DNA of 64,000 bases from Meiothermus sp. CFH 77666 (GCF_017497985.1 NZ_JAGDFV010000004.1:90331-154330), one strand, 5' to 3'. Shown: positions 16,308 through 25,190, counted from the stretch's first letter. Program-made: numbers and translations. The notes: generated from the sequence alone by a model not told the origin.

Positions 16308-16861
16308 AATTAGTGCCAATAGTAGAAGGGCACGGCGATGTGGATGCACTCCCTGTACTTATACGAGGCTACTTTCCCACAATAAGGGTATTGAATCCGC
16401 TTAGGATTTCTCGCAATCGTTTCATAAATAGCTCGGATGAGCAAGATCGCTTCCTCGAGCTTGCCCGAAAGAGTTTGGGGGAATTCGGCTCGGTCTTGGT
16501 ACTGCTGGATGCGGACTCAGACTGTCCGGCTGAGCTTGCTCCACAGCTGAAAAGGAGCCTTGAGTCCAGGTCAAGCCTTGGTTGCCATGTGGTGCTTGCA
16601 AAGTGTGAGTTTGAAACGTGGTTTTTGGCGGCTGCAGAATGCCTGGGATTGGGGGAAGCACCGGCGGATTTGGAGGAAATTCGCGGAGCTAAAGAAGAGG
16701 TCAAACGCCGATTAGGGCGTTACTCCGAGACCATAGACCAGGCTAAGCTGACAGGAAAGCTGGTCAAAAACTGCGATCCGTCCATTCTTCGCAGACGCTC
16801 GGCTTCATTTGATAAGCTCTGGCGCGAGCTGGAGGGAATCGCTAGAACCCAAAATGGTTAG
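16304..16861 (+). CDS. DUF4276 family TOPRIM-like protein
   Basis: 185 residues. VEGHGDVDAL puts a conserved glutamate at 8, and VLLDADSD gives the DxD acid pair at 69 and 71 (with 73), the two metal-binding elements of the TOPRIM fold. KCEFETWFLA near 103-112 is typical of DUF4276. The protein is probably a nuclease or nicking effector controlled by the ATPase encoded just upstream (4-nt overlap). The helicase ATG lies inside its last codons (8-nt overlap), so all three are coupled. It shares the A+T-richer composition of the ATPase gene. Confidence 0.8.
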   Translation: MKLVPIVEGHGDVDALPVLIRGYFPTIRVLNPLRISRNRFINSSDEQDRFLELARKSLGEFGSVLVLLDADSDCPAELAPQLKRSLESRSSLGCHVVLAKCEFETWFLAAAECLGLGEAPADLEEIRGAKEEVKRRLGRYSETIDQAKLTGKLVKNCDPSILRRRSASFDKLWRELEGIARTQNG

Positions 16862-19331
16862 CCTTCAACTCACCGACGAGCAGCAAGCCATCGTGGCCCA
16901 CAACGAAGGGCCTGCGCTGGTGTTCGCCGTGGCCGGGGCGGGCAAGACCACCGCGCTGGTGCACCGCTTGGAGCGCCTGGTGCGCGAACGGGTCTTTGAG
17001 CCGCGCAAGATTCTGGCCACCTCCTTCAGCCGCATGGCGGTAGACGACCTCAAGCGGGCGCTCTCGAGCTGGCCCCACACCCAGGGGGTGCAGGTCTCCA
17101 CCCTGCACGCGCTGGGCTACCGCATTGTGCGCAAGGCCGCCTCAGAGGGGCTTTTGAAGCTGGCCGAGGTAAAGGAAGAAGGCGCCGAGCAGGCCCTTTT
17201 GCAGCGCACCCTGCGGCGGGCCCGCGAGCTCAGAGTGCCCTGGGCCCAGGAACTGGAAAACCTCGAGCCCGAGGATTTCCTGAGCTATCTGGGGGCCTGC
17301 AAGGGCAACCTGCAGTACGCCGACCTGAAAGGGGCTGCCCTGCCCCCGGAGGCCCTCAAGGTAGCTTCGCAAGCCGAGGCGCCAAAGGCCCTCGAGTGGT
17401 ACCTGGATCTGTACCGGCTCTTCGAGCAGGTGCGGCAGGCCGAAGGGCTCCTCACCTTCGACGACATGCTCATGCAGGGCTGGGAGGTGCTGGTGCGCTA
17501 CCCCGAGATCCTGCAAACCGTGCAGAAGGCTTTTCAAGCGGTGCTGGTGGACGAGTTCCAGGACGTGAACCTGGCCCAGTCGGAGCTGCTCGACCTGATT
17601 ACCGCCCCGCACCGCAACTACATGGCGGTAGGCGACGACGACCAGACCATCTACGAGTGGCGGGGGGCCAGCCCCCGCTTCATCCTGGAGTTCGCCCAGC
17701 GCTACCAGGCCAAAAAATACCTGATCCGCGACACCTTTCGCTGCCCGGCCCCGCAGGTGGCGCTGGCCGGACGGGTGATTGCACAGAACCAGCAGCGCGA
17801 ACCCAAGCGCCTGAGCCTGACCAGGGGTTTTGTGGGCCGGGTGCACCTGCGGATGGAGCCCCACATGCCTGCCCAGGCCCAAAGCCTGGTGAGCGACATA
17901 GCCGGGCTGCTGGCTGAAGGCCGCAAGCCCGCCGAGATGGTGGTGCTGGTACGGCTCTACGCCCAGACCCCCTACCTCGAGCAGGCCCTGATCGAGCGGC
18001 AGATTCCCTACCGGGTGGTGGGCAGTACCCCCTTTTACCAGCGCCCCGAGATTCAAACACTCCTGGCCTACTTGCAGCTGGCCGAATCCGCCACTGTTAC
18101 GCAGAACCCCCTTGAAAAGGGGGCCAAAGACGCAGCGGTTTCGCCCCCTGTGCATGAGGGGGGTGGGGGAGCGCACCGGGGAGACCTCAAACGCCTCTGG
18201 CTGCAGATCTACAACACCCCCAAGCGCTACCTGACCCGCGCCCTGGCCGATGCCATCTGGCGGCGGGTGGAGCAGGGGGGCTCGCTGCTGGAGGTGCTCC
18301 GGGCCGAGGCGGCGGGCGCGGAGGAGCGGGTGGCCCGGCGGCTTTTGGAACTGGCCGATTTGTTCGAGTGGCTGGGCGGGGCGGTGCAGCGGGGTTCGGC
18401 CCACGCGGTGCTGGAGGCGCTCGAGGCGCGCCTGGACTACCGCCGTCATCTGTTGCGTTCCTCGGGCTTCTGGGAGGTGGGGGCGGGTAAGGCCGAGGGG
18501 GTGCGGGCTTTTCTGGAGTACGCCCGCGACAAGGGCAGCGTGGGCGACCTGCTACGGCATATCGAGCTTCTGGCCCAGGAACACTTTGGCGACGACCCCA
18601 TTCAGAACCCCCGCGAACGGGTCAGCCTGATGACCATCTTCCGGGCCAAGGGCCTCGAGTGGCCCCTGGTCTTTATTCCGGACTGCAACGAGGGTACCCT
18701 GCCCTACAGCGGTTCGGAGAACCTCGAGGAAGAGCGCCGCCTCTTCTACGTGGCCCTCACCCGAAGCTCGGCGCACACTTACCTGTACGCCCTTTCCAGC
18801 CTGCCGCTCTCGCCGTTTTTGAAGGAAGCCGAGTATCTGCAGGTGCTGGGGGCCGTGGAGCGGGTGGGCGAGGCCCTGGCCCTCCCGCCCGAAGAACTCT
18901 CTACCGCCCAGACCCTGGCCCTGGCCCAGGGGGCGCACAAGCTGGGCCTCGAGCGCTACCTGTACCACTGGTGGAACGCCGCCCAGGCCCCCGCCGTGGC
19001 CGCCAAGGTGCTGCGGCTGTTTTCCCACGCCGAGCAGGCCGGCTGGCTGGAGGCGCTGGGGCTTTCGCTCGAGGCCAGAAGTCTCTGGGAAGCCTTCGAT
19101 GTGGAGCCCGGCCAGGGGCCAGCAGACGAGTTTGCCGACCTCGAGCGCTTCCTCCTCAAGCGCCCGGCTCCAAGCAGCCCCCCCGCCCTCAAACCCGGCC
19201 AGAAAGTCCGGCACATCCAGTTTGGCACCGGGCTGGTGGTGGGTCTGGAAGACGGGGTGGCTATGGTGGCTTTTGGGGATGGGGTTCGCAAACTGGCCCT
19301 GCGCTACGCGAGGCTCGAGGTGGTGGGGTGA
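16854..19331 (+). CDS. UvrD/PcrA-type superfamily 1 DNA helicase
   Basis: 825 residues with the full SF1A set: Walker A AGAGKTT at 27-33, DEFQD at 233-237, GDDDQTIYEWRGA, the FRAKGLEWPLVFIP motif V, and VALTRSSA motif VI. The C terminus (GQKVRHIQFGTGLVVGLEDG then LRYARLEVV) is the Tudor-like PcrA tail. A Gly-rich insert near 425-450 interrupts the 2B region. Its composition matches the host genome, so it may be a native helicase that the two upstream genes joined, or the GajB-like part of a defence module. The overlap with the DUF4276 gene fixes the start at 16854. Confidence 0.9.
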   Translation: MVSLQLTDEQQAIVAHNEGPALVFAVAGAGKTTALVHRLERLVRERVFEPRKILATSFSRMAVDDLKRALSSWPHTQGVQVSTLHALGYRIVRKAASEGLLKLAEVKEEGAEQALLQRTLRRARELRVPWAQELENLEPEDFLSYLGACKGNLQYADLKGAALPPEALKVASQAEAPKALEWYLDLYRLFEQVRQAEGLLTFDDMLMQGWEVLVRYPEILQTVQKAFQAVLVDEFQDVNLAQSELLDLITAPHRNYMAVGDDDQTIYEWRGASPRFILEFAQRYQAKKYLIRDTFRCPAPQVALAGRVIAQNQQREPKRLSLTRGFVGRVHLRMEPHMPAQAQSLVSDIAGLLAEGRKPAEMVVLVRLYAQTPYLEQALIERQIPYRVVGSTPFYQRPEIQTLLAYLQLAESATVTQNPLEKGAKDAAVSPPVHEGGGGAHRGDLKRLWLQIYNTPKRYLTRALADAIWRRVEQGGSLLEVLRAEAAGAEERVARRLLELADLFEWLGGAVQRGSAHAVLEALEARLDYRRHLLRSSGFWEVGAGKAEGVRAFLEYARDKGSVGDLLRHIELLAQEHFGDDPIQNPRERVSLMTIFRAKGLEWPLVFIPDCNEGTLPYSGSENLEEERRLFYVALTRSSAHTYLYALSSLPLSPFLKEAEYLQVLGAVERVGEALALPPEELSTAQTLALAQGAHKLGLERYLYHWWNAAQAPAVAAKVLRLFSHAEQAGWLEALGLSLEARSLWEAFDVEPGQGPADEFADLERFLLKRPAPSSPPALKPGQKVRHIQFGTGLVVGLEDGVAMVAFGDGVRKLALRYARLEVVG

Positions 19332-19515
19332 GTATCTTTGGCTTCAGCCTGGTTTCAGCGGATGGGGCTAGTCTGAAGGGGCAGGAAGCATGGTAGGCCA
19401 TGTTTTGAAAGGCCGAAAAAAGCCCAAGGTAGCCCGTCCTGAGAACTCTCCTGCGACTCTGGCTTCAGGCATTACACCCTGTGTTGCCCGATTCTATTTT
19501 GGGCTGGTTCCGGTC

Positions 19516-20094
19516 ATGATGGTGAAGGTGAAACCACTTCATCTATTTCTTATGGGGCTCGCCAGCCTGGTCTGGGCCCACGGGGGGCATTATCTGCCCG
19601 CCTCCGGGCCGGGGGCTGCCGACTTCAGGCCGCCCCGAACCCTCCCCAGCGTGGAGCTTCGTTCGCACGAAAACAAGGCGTTTGCATTTCCCCCCAAGGG
19701 CCCGGCGGTGGTGCTCTTTGGCTACACCCAGTGCCCCGACGCCTGCCCCCTCACGCTGGGCCGCCTGCTACCCGCCTACGAGGCCCTGGGCGCACCACCC
19801 CACCTGCAGCTCTTGCTCCTGAGCGTGGACGAGCGCGACACCCCCCAGACCCTGCAAAAATACCTGCGGGGCTTTGTGCCGGTGCAGGGCCTGACCGGCA
19901 AGCCCGAAGCCATTCGCCCCATTGCCGAAGCCGCCAGGGTCGAGTACAACCTGGCCCCCGGTGGGCGGTTGGTCTTTCATACCGATGCGCTGGCCCTGCT
20001 GGATGCCCAGGGCCGTCTGGTGCGGATGCTCTACGGGGCCAGCCGCCTTTCCACCGCTAAACTCAAGGAAGAAATTGCCCAACTGTTGAGGTAA
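19516..20094 (+). CDS. SCO1/SenC-type copper chaperone (thioredoxin fold)
   Basis: 192 residues. A signal peptide (about 1-20, ending LVWA) precedes a thioredoxin-like domain with the copper-binding GYTQCPDACPLTLG, a CxxxC pair, and a conserved histidine in GRLVFHTDALALL. SCO proteins deliver copper to CuA of cytochrome oxidase or to other copper enzymes outside the membrane. The gene is followed after 2 nt by a cytochrome c/copper monooxygenase-like gene, a plausible client. Two adjacent ATG codons (19516, 19519) are possible starts. Upstream, 19332-19515 holds no gene I can support. Confidence 0.88.
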   Translation: MMVKVKPLHLFLMGLASLVWAHGGHYLPASGPGAADFRPPRTLPSVELRSHENKAFAFPPKGPAVVLFGYTQCPDACPLTLGRLLPAYEALGAPPHLQLLLLSVDERDTPQTLQKYLRGFVPVQGLTGKPEAIRPIAEAARVEYNLAPGGRLVFHTDALALLDAQGRLVRMLYGASRLSTAKLKEEIAQLLR

Positions 20095-20096
20095 AT

Positions 20097-21473
20097 ATGC
20101 CGAGACCTTTGCTACTGCTGGTTTTTTTGGCACTGGGTTCGATGGGAGCCGGGCCGGCCCAAGCCCCCACATACCACGGGGAAGTGGCCGAAATCCTGCA
20201 AGCCAACTGTGCGGGTTGCCACACCGAAGGGGGTATTGCCCCTTTCCCCCTGGACGATGCCCGCTGGGCCCGCAACATGGCGGCGGCCATTGCCGACTCG
20301 GTGAAGCAGGGCCGGATGCCGCCCTGGCCCCCCGGCGAAGGCACCCCACCCCTGAAGGACGAACGCAAGCTTTCCGCCAGCGCCAAAGCTGCCCTGATTG
20401 CTTGGGCCGAGGCGGGCGCCCCGCTGGGCGAGCCCAGACCGGTGGCGGTGAAAGCCCCTGCGCCTACTCCAAAGCCCGATCTGGTGGCGGCGCTCAACCC
20501 CCCCTACACGCCTGACGATGCGCTGCTGGACGATTACCGCTGCTTCCTGATGCCGGTCACCTTCGAGCACGATACCTACATGACCGGCTACAAGATTATT
20601 CCGGGTGACAAGCGTAGCGTGCATCACGTGATTTTATTCCTGATTGGCCCCGATATGGTGGGGGCCGCCGAGGCCAAAGACCGCGCCGAGCCCGGCCCCG
20701 GCTGGAAGTGCTTTGGCGGGCCGGGCCTGAGCAGCGACCCCCGCAACATCGGCGGCATTCTGGGCTTTTGGGTGCCGGGTGGGGGCGCTACGCTGCTGCC
20801 GGAGGGTACGGGCCGGTTCCTGCGGGCCGGCAGCCGGGTGGTGATGCAGGTGCACTACAACACCGCCTCGGGCGCCAACCCCGACGCTACCCAGATGGCT
20901 TTGTACCTAGCCCCCAAAGGGGTGCAGCTCAAGCGCCTGGTGGGCATGACCCTGGCTGCTCCGGTGGAGATTAAGTGTCCGCCGGGTATGTTTGGGGAAG
21001 CCTGTACCCGCGAGTACGCTCGAGCCCGCACCGAGCTGGGCTTTATTGCCGACTGGATTCACCTATTGTGCAACACCTCCATCGAGGAGTACGCCCGGCG
21101 CAACGTGGGTGATGGCAGCCGCCAGGCCACCTCCTGCGACTGGACGGCCCAGAGCGCCATGGAGGTGTATGGGGTGACGGCCCACATGCACCTGCGGGGG
21201 GTGGAGTTCAGGGTGGAGGTCAACCCCGGTACGGCAAACGCTCGGACGCTCCTCAACATTCCCCAGTGGAACTTTCAGTGGCAGGGCGAGTACTGGTATC
21301 AGACCCCCCTGCGGCTGCGCCAGGGGGATAGGGTGCGGGTCACCTGCGTTTACGACAACAAATCGGCCATCCCCGGCCCGGGTGGGGAGCCCTTGCCGCC
21401 CCGCTATATGACCTGGGGCGAGGGGACTACCGACGAGATGTGTTTGGGTTCGCTCTTTGGGGTGCGCGAGTAG
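20097..21473 (+). CDS. Secreted cytochrome c / copper type II monooxygenase-like protein
   Basis: 458 residues. After a signal peptide (1-22) comes a c-type heme site CAGCH at 38-42, then a region resembling the peptidylglycine/dopamine-monooxygenase copper fold with VHHVILFLI, MQVHYN, AHMHLRG and a late DEMCLG methionine. The spread of His, His-x-His and Met fits the CuH and CuM sites. It probably transfers electrons from the heme to a copper oxygenase centre in the periplasm. It sits directly behind the SCO chaperone gene. Substrate unknown. Bacterial members of this mixed family are poorly characterised. Confidence 0.78.
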   Translation: MPRPLLLLVFLALGSMGAGPAQAPTYHGEVAEILQANCAGCHTEGGIAPFPLDDARWARNMAAAIADSVKQGRMPPWPPGEGTPPLKDERKLSASAKAALIAWAEAGAPLGEPRPVAVKAPAPTPKPDLVAALNPPYTPDDALLDDYRCFLMPVTFEHDTYMTGYKIIPGDKRSVHHVILFLIGPDMVGAAEAKDRAEPGPGWKCFGGPGLSSDPRNIGGILGFWVPGGGATLLPEGTGRFLRAGSRVVMQVHYNTASGANPDATQMALYLAPKGVQLKRLVGMTLAAPVEIKCPPGMFGEACTREYARARTELGFIADWIHLLCNTSIEEYARRNVGDGSRQATSCDWTAQSAMEVYGVTAHMHLRGVEFRVEVNPGTANARTLLNIPQWNFQWQGEYWYQTPLRLRQGDRVRVTCVYDNKSAIPGPGGEPLPPRYMTWGEGTTDEMCLGSLFGVRE

Positions 21474-21483
21474 GGGAGAAGCT

Positions 21484-22020
21484 GTGGGGCGCAGGGCCAT
21501 TCTGCCGGCGATAGCCCTCTGGGTTTGGGGTCTAGGGACGCTGGGCTGGGCCCAACCGAGCGAGCCGCCGGTGATGGATCGCTGCCTGGCCCTTTTCCAG
21601 ACCCTGCGCCCCCAGTTTGCCTATGCCGAGCGGGTGGCACCCCAGCGCTTCTTGCTGCGGGTGGTGCTGGGGGCGGAGGGTTTGCCGGTGTCGCGCCTCA
21701 CGGTGAACATAGACCTGGCCCCGGTGCCGCTGGGCCTCGAGGACATTGTGGTGGTGGCGTTTGACCGCCCCGTGCAGGATGCCCTGCGATTGCGCAACCA
21801 GCTGGCCCGGCGCTTTGAGGGGGTGGCCCAGACCCTCAACCTGGGCAACTGGTACGTGAGTGAGCCCAGGGGTTACCGCTGCTTTCTGACCCACCAGGGC
21901 CGGGTGGTGGGGGTGCTGGCGCTGGGGCGGAACCTGGAACCCCTCTCCGACCCCCGTTGGCTGGCGGCCTACCAGCGTTCGCCGGTGCGGTTTCCGGCGG
22001 TGGAGCCTGCGATGCGGTAG
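21484..22020 (+). CDS. Secreted protein of unknown function
   Basis: 178 residues. An N-terminal signal peptide (about 1-24, GRRAILPAIALWVWGLGTLGWA) is followed by a globular domain with two Cys that may pair (MDRC near 33, YRC near 139). The GTG at 21484 has a GGGGAG ribosome-binding site 5 nt upstream and lies 10 nt after the cytochrome gene, so it probably belongs to the same copper-related operon. Family not recognised. The following 180 bp (22021-22199) hold small hairpins but no gene I can support. Confidence 0.68.
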   Translation: MGRRAILPAIALWVWGLGTLGWAQPSEPPVMDRCLALFQTLRPQFAYAERVAPQRFLLRVVLGAEGLPVSRLTVNIDLAPVPLGLEDIVVVAFDRPVQDALRLRNQLARRFEGVAQTLNLGNWYVSEPRGYRCFLTHQGRVVGVLALGRNLEPLSDPRWLAAYQRSPVRFPAVEPAMR

Positions 22021-22187
22021 TTGTGTGGATGTATCCTTTCTGGCGGAATGTAGGCGGGTGACTGCGAGCATATCCGTTCCAAAGAGGGTAGCCCAGGAGA
22101 CTGGGAAACCCTACGGGTCTTTTGACCGGGTTGAACTCGGGAGGTAGAGCCGGGTTTATCGGCTTCACGGGCCTATGAGGGGGCCGA

Positions 22188-22193
22188 TATAGT
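22188..22193 (+). promoter_or_regulatory. -10 box TATAGT, leaderless promoter of AddB-like gene
   Basis: TATAGT ends 6 nt before the ATG at 22200. Confidence 0.5.
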
Positions 22194-22199
22194 GAAGCT

Positions 22200-24752
22200 A
22201 TGCACCTCCTCGTAGGCCCTCCGGCCTCCGGCAAAACCACCCGTTTGCTCGAGGTCGCGCATTCTTACCTGCAACAGCGCAAGCGGGTCTGGTGGGTTTG
22301 TTTGCCTGCGCAAAAAGCCTACGTCTACCGCCGGGCTACCCAGCGGGGGGCGGTGCTGGGCCTCGAGGTGCTTACCTCGCAGCAGCTTTACTACCGCCTG
22401 CTGGCCGCCAGCTTTGGCCTCAAGCCCATTCTGACCGGGCCGGGCCGGGTGGCGCTGGTGGGGGAGGCGCTGATGGAAGGCGAAGGCCCCCTGCCCAGCC
22501 CCGGCGAGGCTCGGCTGTTTGCCCGTGCCATTGCCGAGGCCAAACGCAACGGGGTGAAGCCCGAGGCCCTGCCGTTCCACAGCCCCGAGGCCCGGCGTTT
22601 GCAAAAGGTCTACGCCCGATACGAGGAACTTAAGGCCAGTTGGGGCCGCTGGGACTACGACGACTTCCGGGCCGCAGCACTGGCTTTACTGGAGGGGCAG
22701 GCTCCGCTCGAGCGTCAGACGAGGCCTACGCAGTCTGTGGAGCCCGCCTCCTCGCGCAGCGGGCTCGCGCCTATCGGCCTCGAGCGTCAGACGAGGCCTA
22801 CGCAGTCTGTGGAGCCCGCCTCCTCGCGCAGCGGGCTCGCGCCTATCGGCCTCGAGCGTCAGACGAGGCCTACGCAGTCTGTGGAGTCCGCCTCCTCGCG
22901 CAGCGGGCTCGCGCCTATCGGCCTCGAGCCCGACCTGGTGGTGGTGGACGGCTTCCGCGAGTTGGGGGTGCTCGAGCTGCGGCTCTTGCAGGCGCTCTCC
23001 CGTCACATTTCGGTCTGGGTCGGCCTGCCGGAAGCGCCGCCGGGTTTGCTGCCCCAGGAGGCGCTCCCACCCAGGCCGGTTGCAATCCAGACCTACCGCG
23101 CCCAGAACCCGGTTAGCGAGGCCCGCTGGGTGCTGCGTTCGATCAAGCGCGACCTGACGCAGGGCCTGGAGCCTCTGGATATTGCGGTGATTACGCCGGA
23201 GACGCGAATTCCGGCCTTGCTAACTTTGGCCGATGAGTATGGTCTTCCCCTCGTAGACCAGCGGGCTGGTACGGCTGCCGAGACCCCCGAGGGGCGGCTG
23301 TTGCTAGAGCTTTTGGAGCTGCCCGACTACCCCACCCCTTCGCGCCTGCTGGCCGTGCCCGACCTGGCCCCGCTGGGCCGGGCGGCCCTGGAACGCAGCC
23401 TGGTGGGCCCCCTGGCCATCAGCCGGCTGGCCGCCGAGCTGGGGATGCAAGGGGTCTGGGCCTCCTGGCTGGCCCGCCTGCGGCCTCCCGGCGAGGAAGG
23501 GTCGGGGTTTGACCCGGCCCATACCCCCGACCTGCACCCTTCCCTGGCCTGGGCCAACGAACTTCTGGACTCATTGCCCGAAGTGCGGCACAGCCCCCGC
23601 CGGGCCACCCTGATGGAGCGGGCCATGGAGGCCCACCGCATCGCCACCGGCCCCGATTTTCGCCACTGGTGGGCGGCCCTGCTGGCCGAAACCTACGAGC
23701 CGCACCGCCCGCCAGGGGGGGTGGCCCTGCTCACGCCCACCCTGGCCGCCGGGCAGCGCTGGAAGAAGCTGTACCTGACCTACGCGGTGGAGGGCGCCTA
23801 CAGCACCGGCGAACAGGAGGACTACTTTGTGCCCGAGGAACTGCGAATGGGCCTGGAGGAAGCCCTGCGGCAGGCAGGGGGCCTCTTGCCCAGGCGTTTT
23901 TTGGGGCGGGATCGGCTACTCTTGCAGGAACTCCAGGCCCGTGCCGATGAGGTAATCATCACCTACCCCGAGGCCAGCCAGGAGGGGCCCCTCGAGCCCG
24001 AACCGGCCCTCCTCTCCCAGCCCAGGCCGCCCTACCTGCCCAAGCTGCCCCCGGCCAGCCTCCTGGAGACGGCCCGCGCCGAAGGTTACAAGGCCCCCCT
24101 GAGCCGGGTTCTTTTGGGGCAGGCGGGTGTCGAAGACTTGCGTTATTACGACGAGTGTGGCTTCAAATTCTGGGCCTCGCAGTTTGCGCCGGACGAGGCC
24201 GAGCCCCCGTGGTGGCAGCAGTGGGTGCGCGAGCTGCGCAAGGCCGAGAAACTGGTGCCGGCCCGCCTCGAGGCCCTCTCCCAGCAGTTCCCCCAGACCG
24301 AAGGCTGGATGCGCCACCACTATGGTCTTCTGAGCGAACTGAGCCTGGGCTTCAAGCTGGAGGGTCAGGGGCTGGAAGCCTACCTGGACGGGGTGCTGCG
24401 CAAGGGCAGCGAGGCCCACCTCTACCGCTTCGTGGCCCCCGAGACCCATCCCGAGGAGGCCGAACAAGCGGTGCGCGACCGCTGGAGTGAGCGCTGGGCC
24501 GCTGGGTACCTGCTCTCGGCCTTCAAGGGGCGCATTCGACAGGTGCATATCTGGGCCTGGCCGGTGCTGGGGGAGCCGGTGCGGGTCTATGGCAAGCCCA
24601 TCGAAAAGGTCTGGGGGGCGCTCGAGAATCTTCTGAACAAAACCCAGCAAGTACACAGCCGCTACAAGGCCGGGGTGGTGGAACCCAACCCCGGCTTTCG
24701 TTGTCGTAGCTGCAGCGTGAAGGACGTGTGCCGCGAGGGAAGAACAGGTTAG
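22200..24752 (+). CDS. AddB-like recombination protein, iron-sulfur type, nuclease motif apparently degraded
   Basis: 850 residues. An N-terminal Walker A GPPASGKTT at 6-14 and a UvrD-like inactivated helicase body. Four cysteines, Cys653 and Cys835/838/844 (CxxC-x5-C), match the [4Fe-4S] cluster that pins the AddB nuclease domain. Between them the expected D...ExK nuclease core is hard to find: YLDGVLRKGSEAHLYRF keeps an Asp but has YRF where DYK is expected. The partner AddA-like protein at 27469 has an intact nuclease core, so the pair may cut one strand only. Residues 171-242 are a threefold copy of a 24-residue unit (72-bp DNA repeat). Confidence 0.8.
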   Translation: MHLLVGPPASGKTTRLLEVAHSYLQQRKRVWWVCLPAQKAYVYRRATQRGAVLGLEVLTSQQLYYRLLAASFGLKPILTGPGRVALVGEALMEGEGPLPSPGEARLFARAIAEAKRNGVKPEALPFHSPEARRLQKVYARYEELKASWGRWDYDDFRAAALALLEGQAPLERQTRPTQSVEPASSRSGLAPIGLERQTRPTQSVEPASSRSGLAPIGLERQTRPTQSVESASSRSGLAPIGLEPDLVVVDGFRELGVLELRLLQALSRHISVWVGLPEAPPGLLPQEALPPRPVAIQTYRAQNPVSEARWVLRSIKRDLTQGLEPLDIAVITPETRIPALLTLADEYGLPLVDQRAGTAAETPEGRLLLELLELPDYPTPSRLLAVPDLAPLGRAALERSLVGPLAISRLAAELGMQGVWASWLARLRPPGEEGSGFDPAHTPDLHPSLAWANELLDSLPEVRHSPRRATLMERAMEAHRIATGPDFRHWWAALLAETYEPHRPPGGVALLTPTLAAGQRWKKLYLTYAVEGAYSTGEQEDYFVPEELRMGLEEALRQAGGLLPRRFLGRDRLLLQELQARADEVIITYPEASQEGPLEPEPALLSQPRPPYLPKLPPASLLETARAEGYKAPLSRVLLGQAGVEDLRYYDECGFKFWASQFAPDEAEPPWWQQWVRELRKAEKLVPARLEALSQQFPQTEGWMRHHYGLLSELSLGFKLEGQGLEAYLDGVLRKGSEAHLYRFVAPETHPEEAEQAVRDRWSERWAAGYLLSAFKGRIRQVHIWAWPVLGEPVRVYGKPIEKVWGALENLLNKTQQVHSRYKAGVVEPNPGFRCRSCSVKDVCREGRTG
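22710..22925. repeat. Three tandem copies of a 72-bp palindromic unit inside the AddB-like gene
   Basis: Copies at 22710-22781, 22782-22853 and 22854-22925, identical except for one C-to-T change in copy 3. Each unit starts GAGCGTCAGACGAGGCC and ends ATCGGCCTC. It contains AGCCCGC...GCGGGCT and GAGGCC...GGCCTC inverted repeats. Unit length is a multiple of three, so the frame stays open and adds 24 residues per copy. Confidence 0.95.
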
Positions 24753-25117
24753 GCCGGTTTATCCGCCATCAGCTCGCGTGCCAGGGCCATTACCTTTTCG
24801 CTAAAGCTCCAGCCCTCCTGCGCGGCTTTTTCCAACAAGCGCCGCTTTTCCTCACGGCTCATGGGCAGCCACAGGGCCACCTTTTCCTGTCCGTTTTCCA
24901 CCATGTACTCCCCGCCAAACTCGTCGCGTATTACCTTGCCCTCCATCTCCTCGCCTCCTTGCTCGAGCCAGGCCATAAGCCGGCTTCGTACAAACCGCCA
25001 CTCCCGCCCCACCTTGCGGGCGGGCAACGCCCCACTGCGGGCCAATTGGTAAACCGTCGCGTCCGACACCTTAAGAAAGTGTGCGGTCTCCTCTAGGGTC
25101 AGTACCTCGTCGTTCAA
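24749..25117 (-). CDS. Excisionase-type helix-turn-helix DNA-binding protein
   Basis: 122 residues. The N-terminal 50 residues form a MerR/excisionase-like winged helix (LTLEETAHFLKVSDATVYQLARSG then PARKVGREWRF). A helical, charged C-terminal part follows, ending SFSEKVMALARELM. It probably binds DNA as a regulator, perhaps of its own A+T-rich promoter. The TTG start at 25117 is chosen because AGGGAGGAG lies 5-7 nt upstream on the minus strand. The 3' end overlaps the AddB-like gene end by 4 nt. It could also be the antitoxin half of an unrecognised pair. Confidence 0.78.
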   Translation of the reverse strand: MNDEVLTLEETAHFLKVSDATVYQLARSGALPARKVGREWRFVRSRLMAWLEQGGEEMEGKVIRDEFGGEYMVENGQEKVALWLPMSREEKRRLLEKAAQEGWSFSEKVMALARELMADKPA

Positions 25118-25142
25118 ATTCTCACTCCTCCCTGGAGGTATC

Positions 25143-25190
25143 AATAAAATATATCATCTAATAATAAAATGCAATATATATCAACAAAAT
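25143..25190 (-). promoter_or_regulatory. A+T-rich promoter/operator region of the HTH gene
   Basis: A strikingly A+T-rich 50 bp in a G+C-rich genome. It contains two similar sites: AATAAAATATATCA (25143-25156) and AATAAAAT plus ATATATCA separated by 5 nt (25163-25183). These are plausible binding sites for the HTH protein encoded just downstream. I infer the function from position and composition only. Confidence 0.45.

Noticed and set aside
16304..16861. Treating the DUF4276 protein as a plain hypothetical
   Set aside because: Glu8 and the DxDxD acids, together with its coupling to an OLD-like ATPase, support a TOPRIM-like call.
22710..22925. CRISPR array
   Set aside because: The repeats are contiguous 72-bp units with no spacers, inside a coding sequence.
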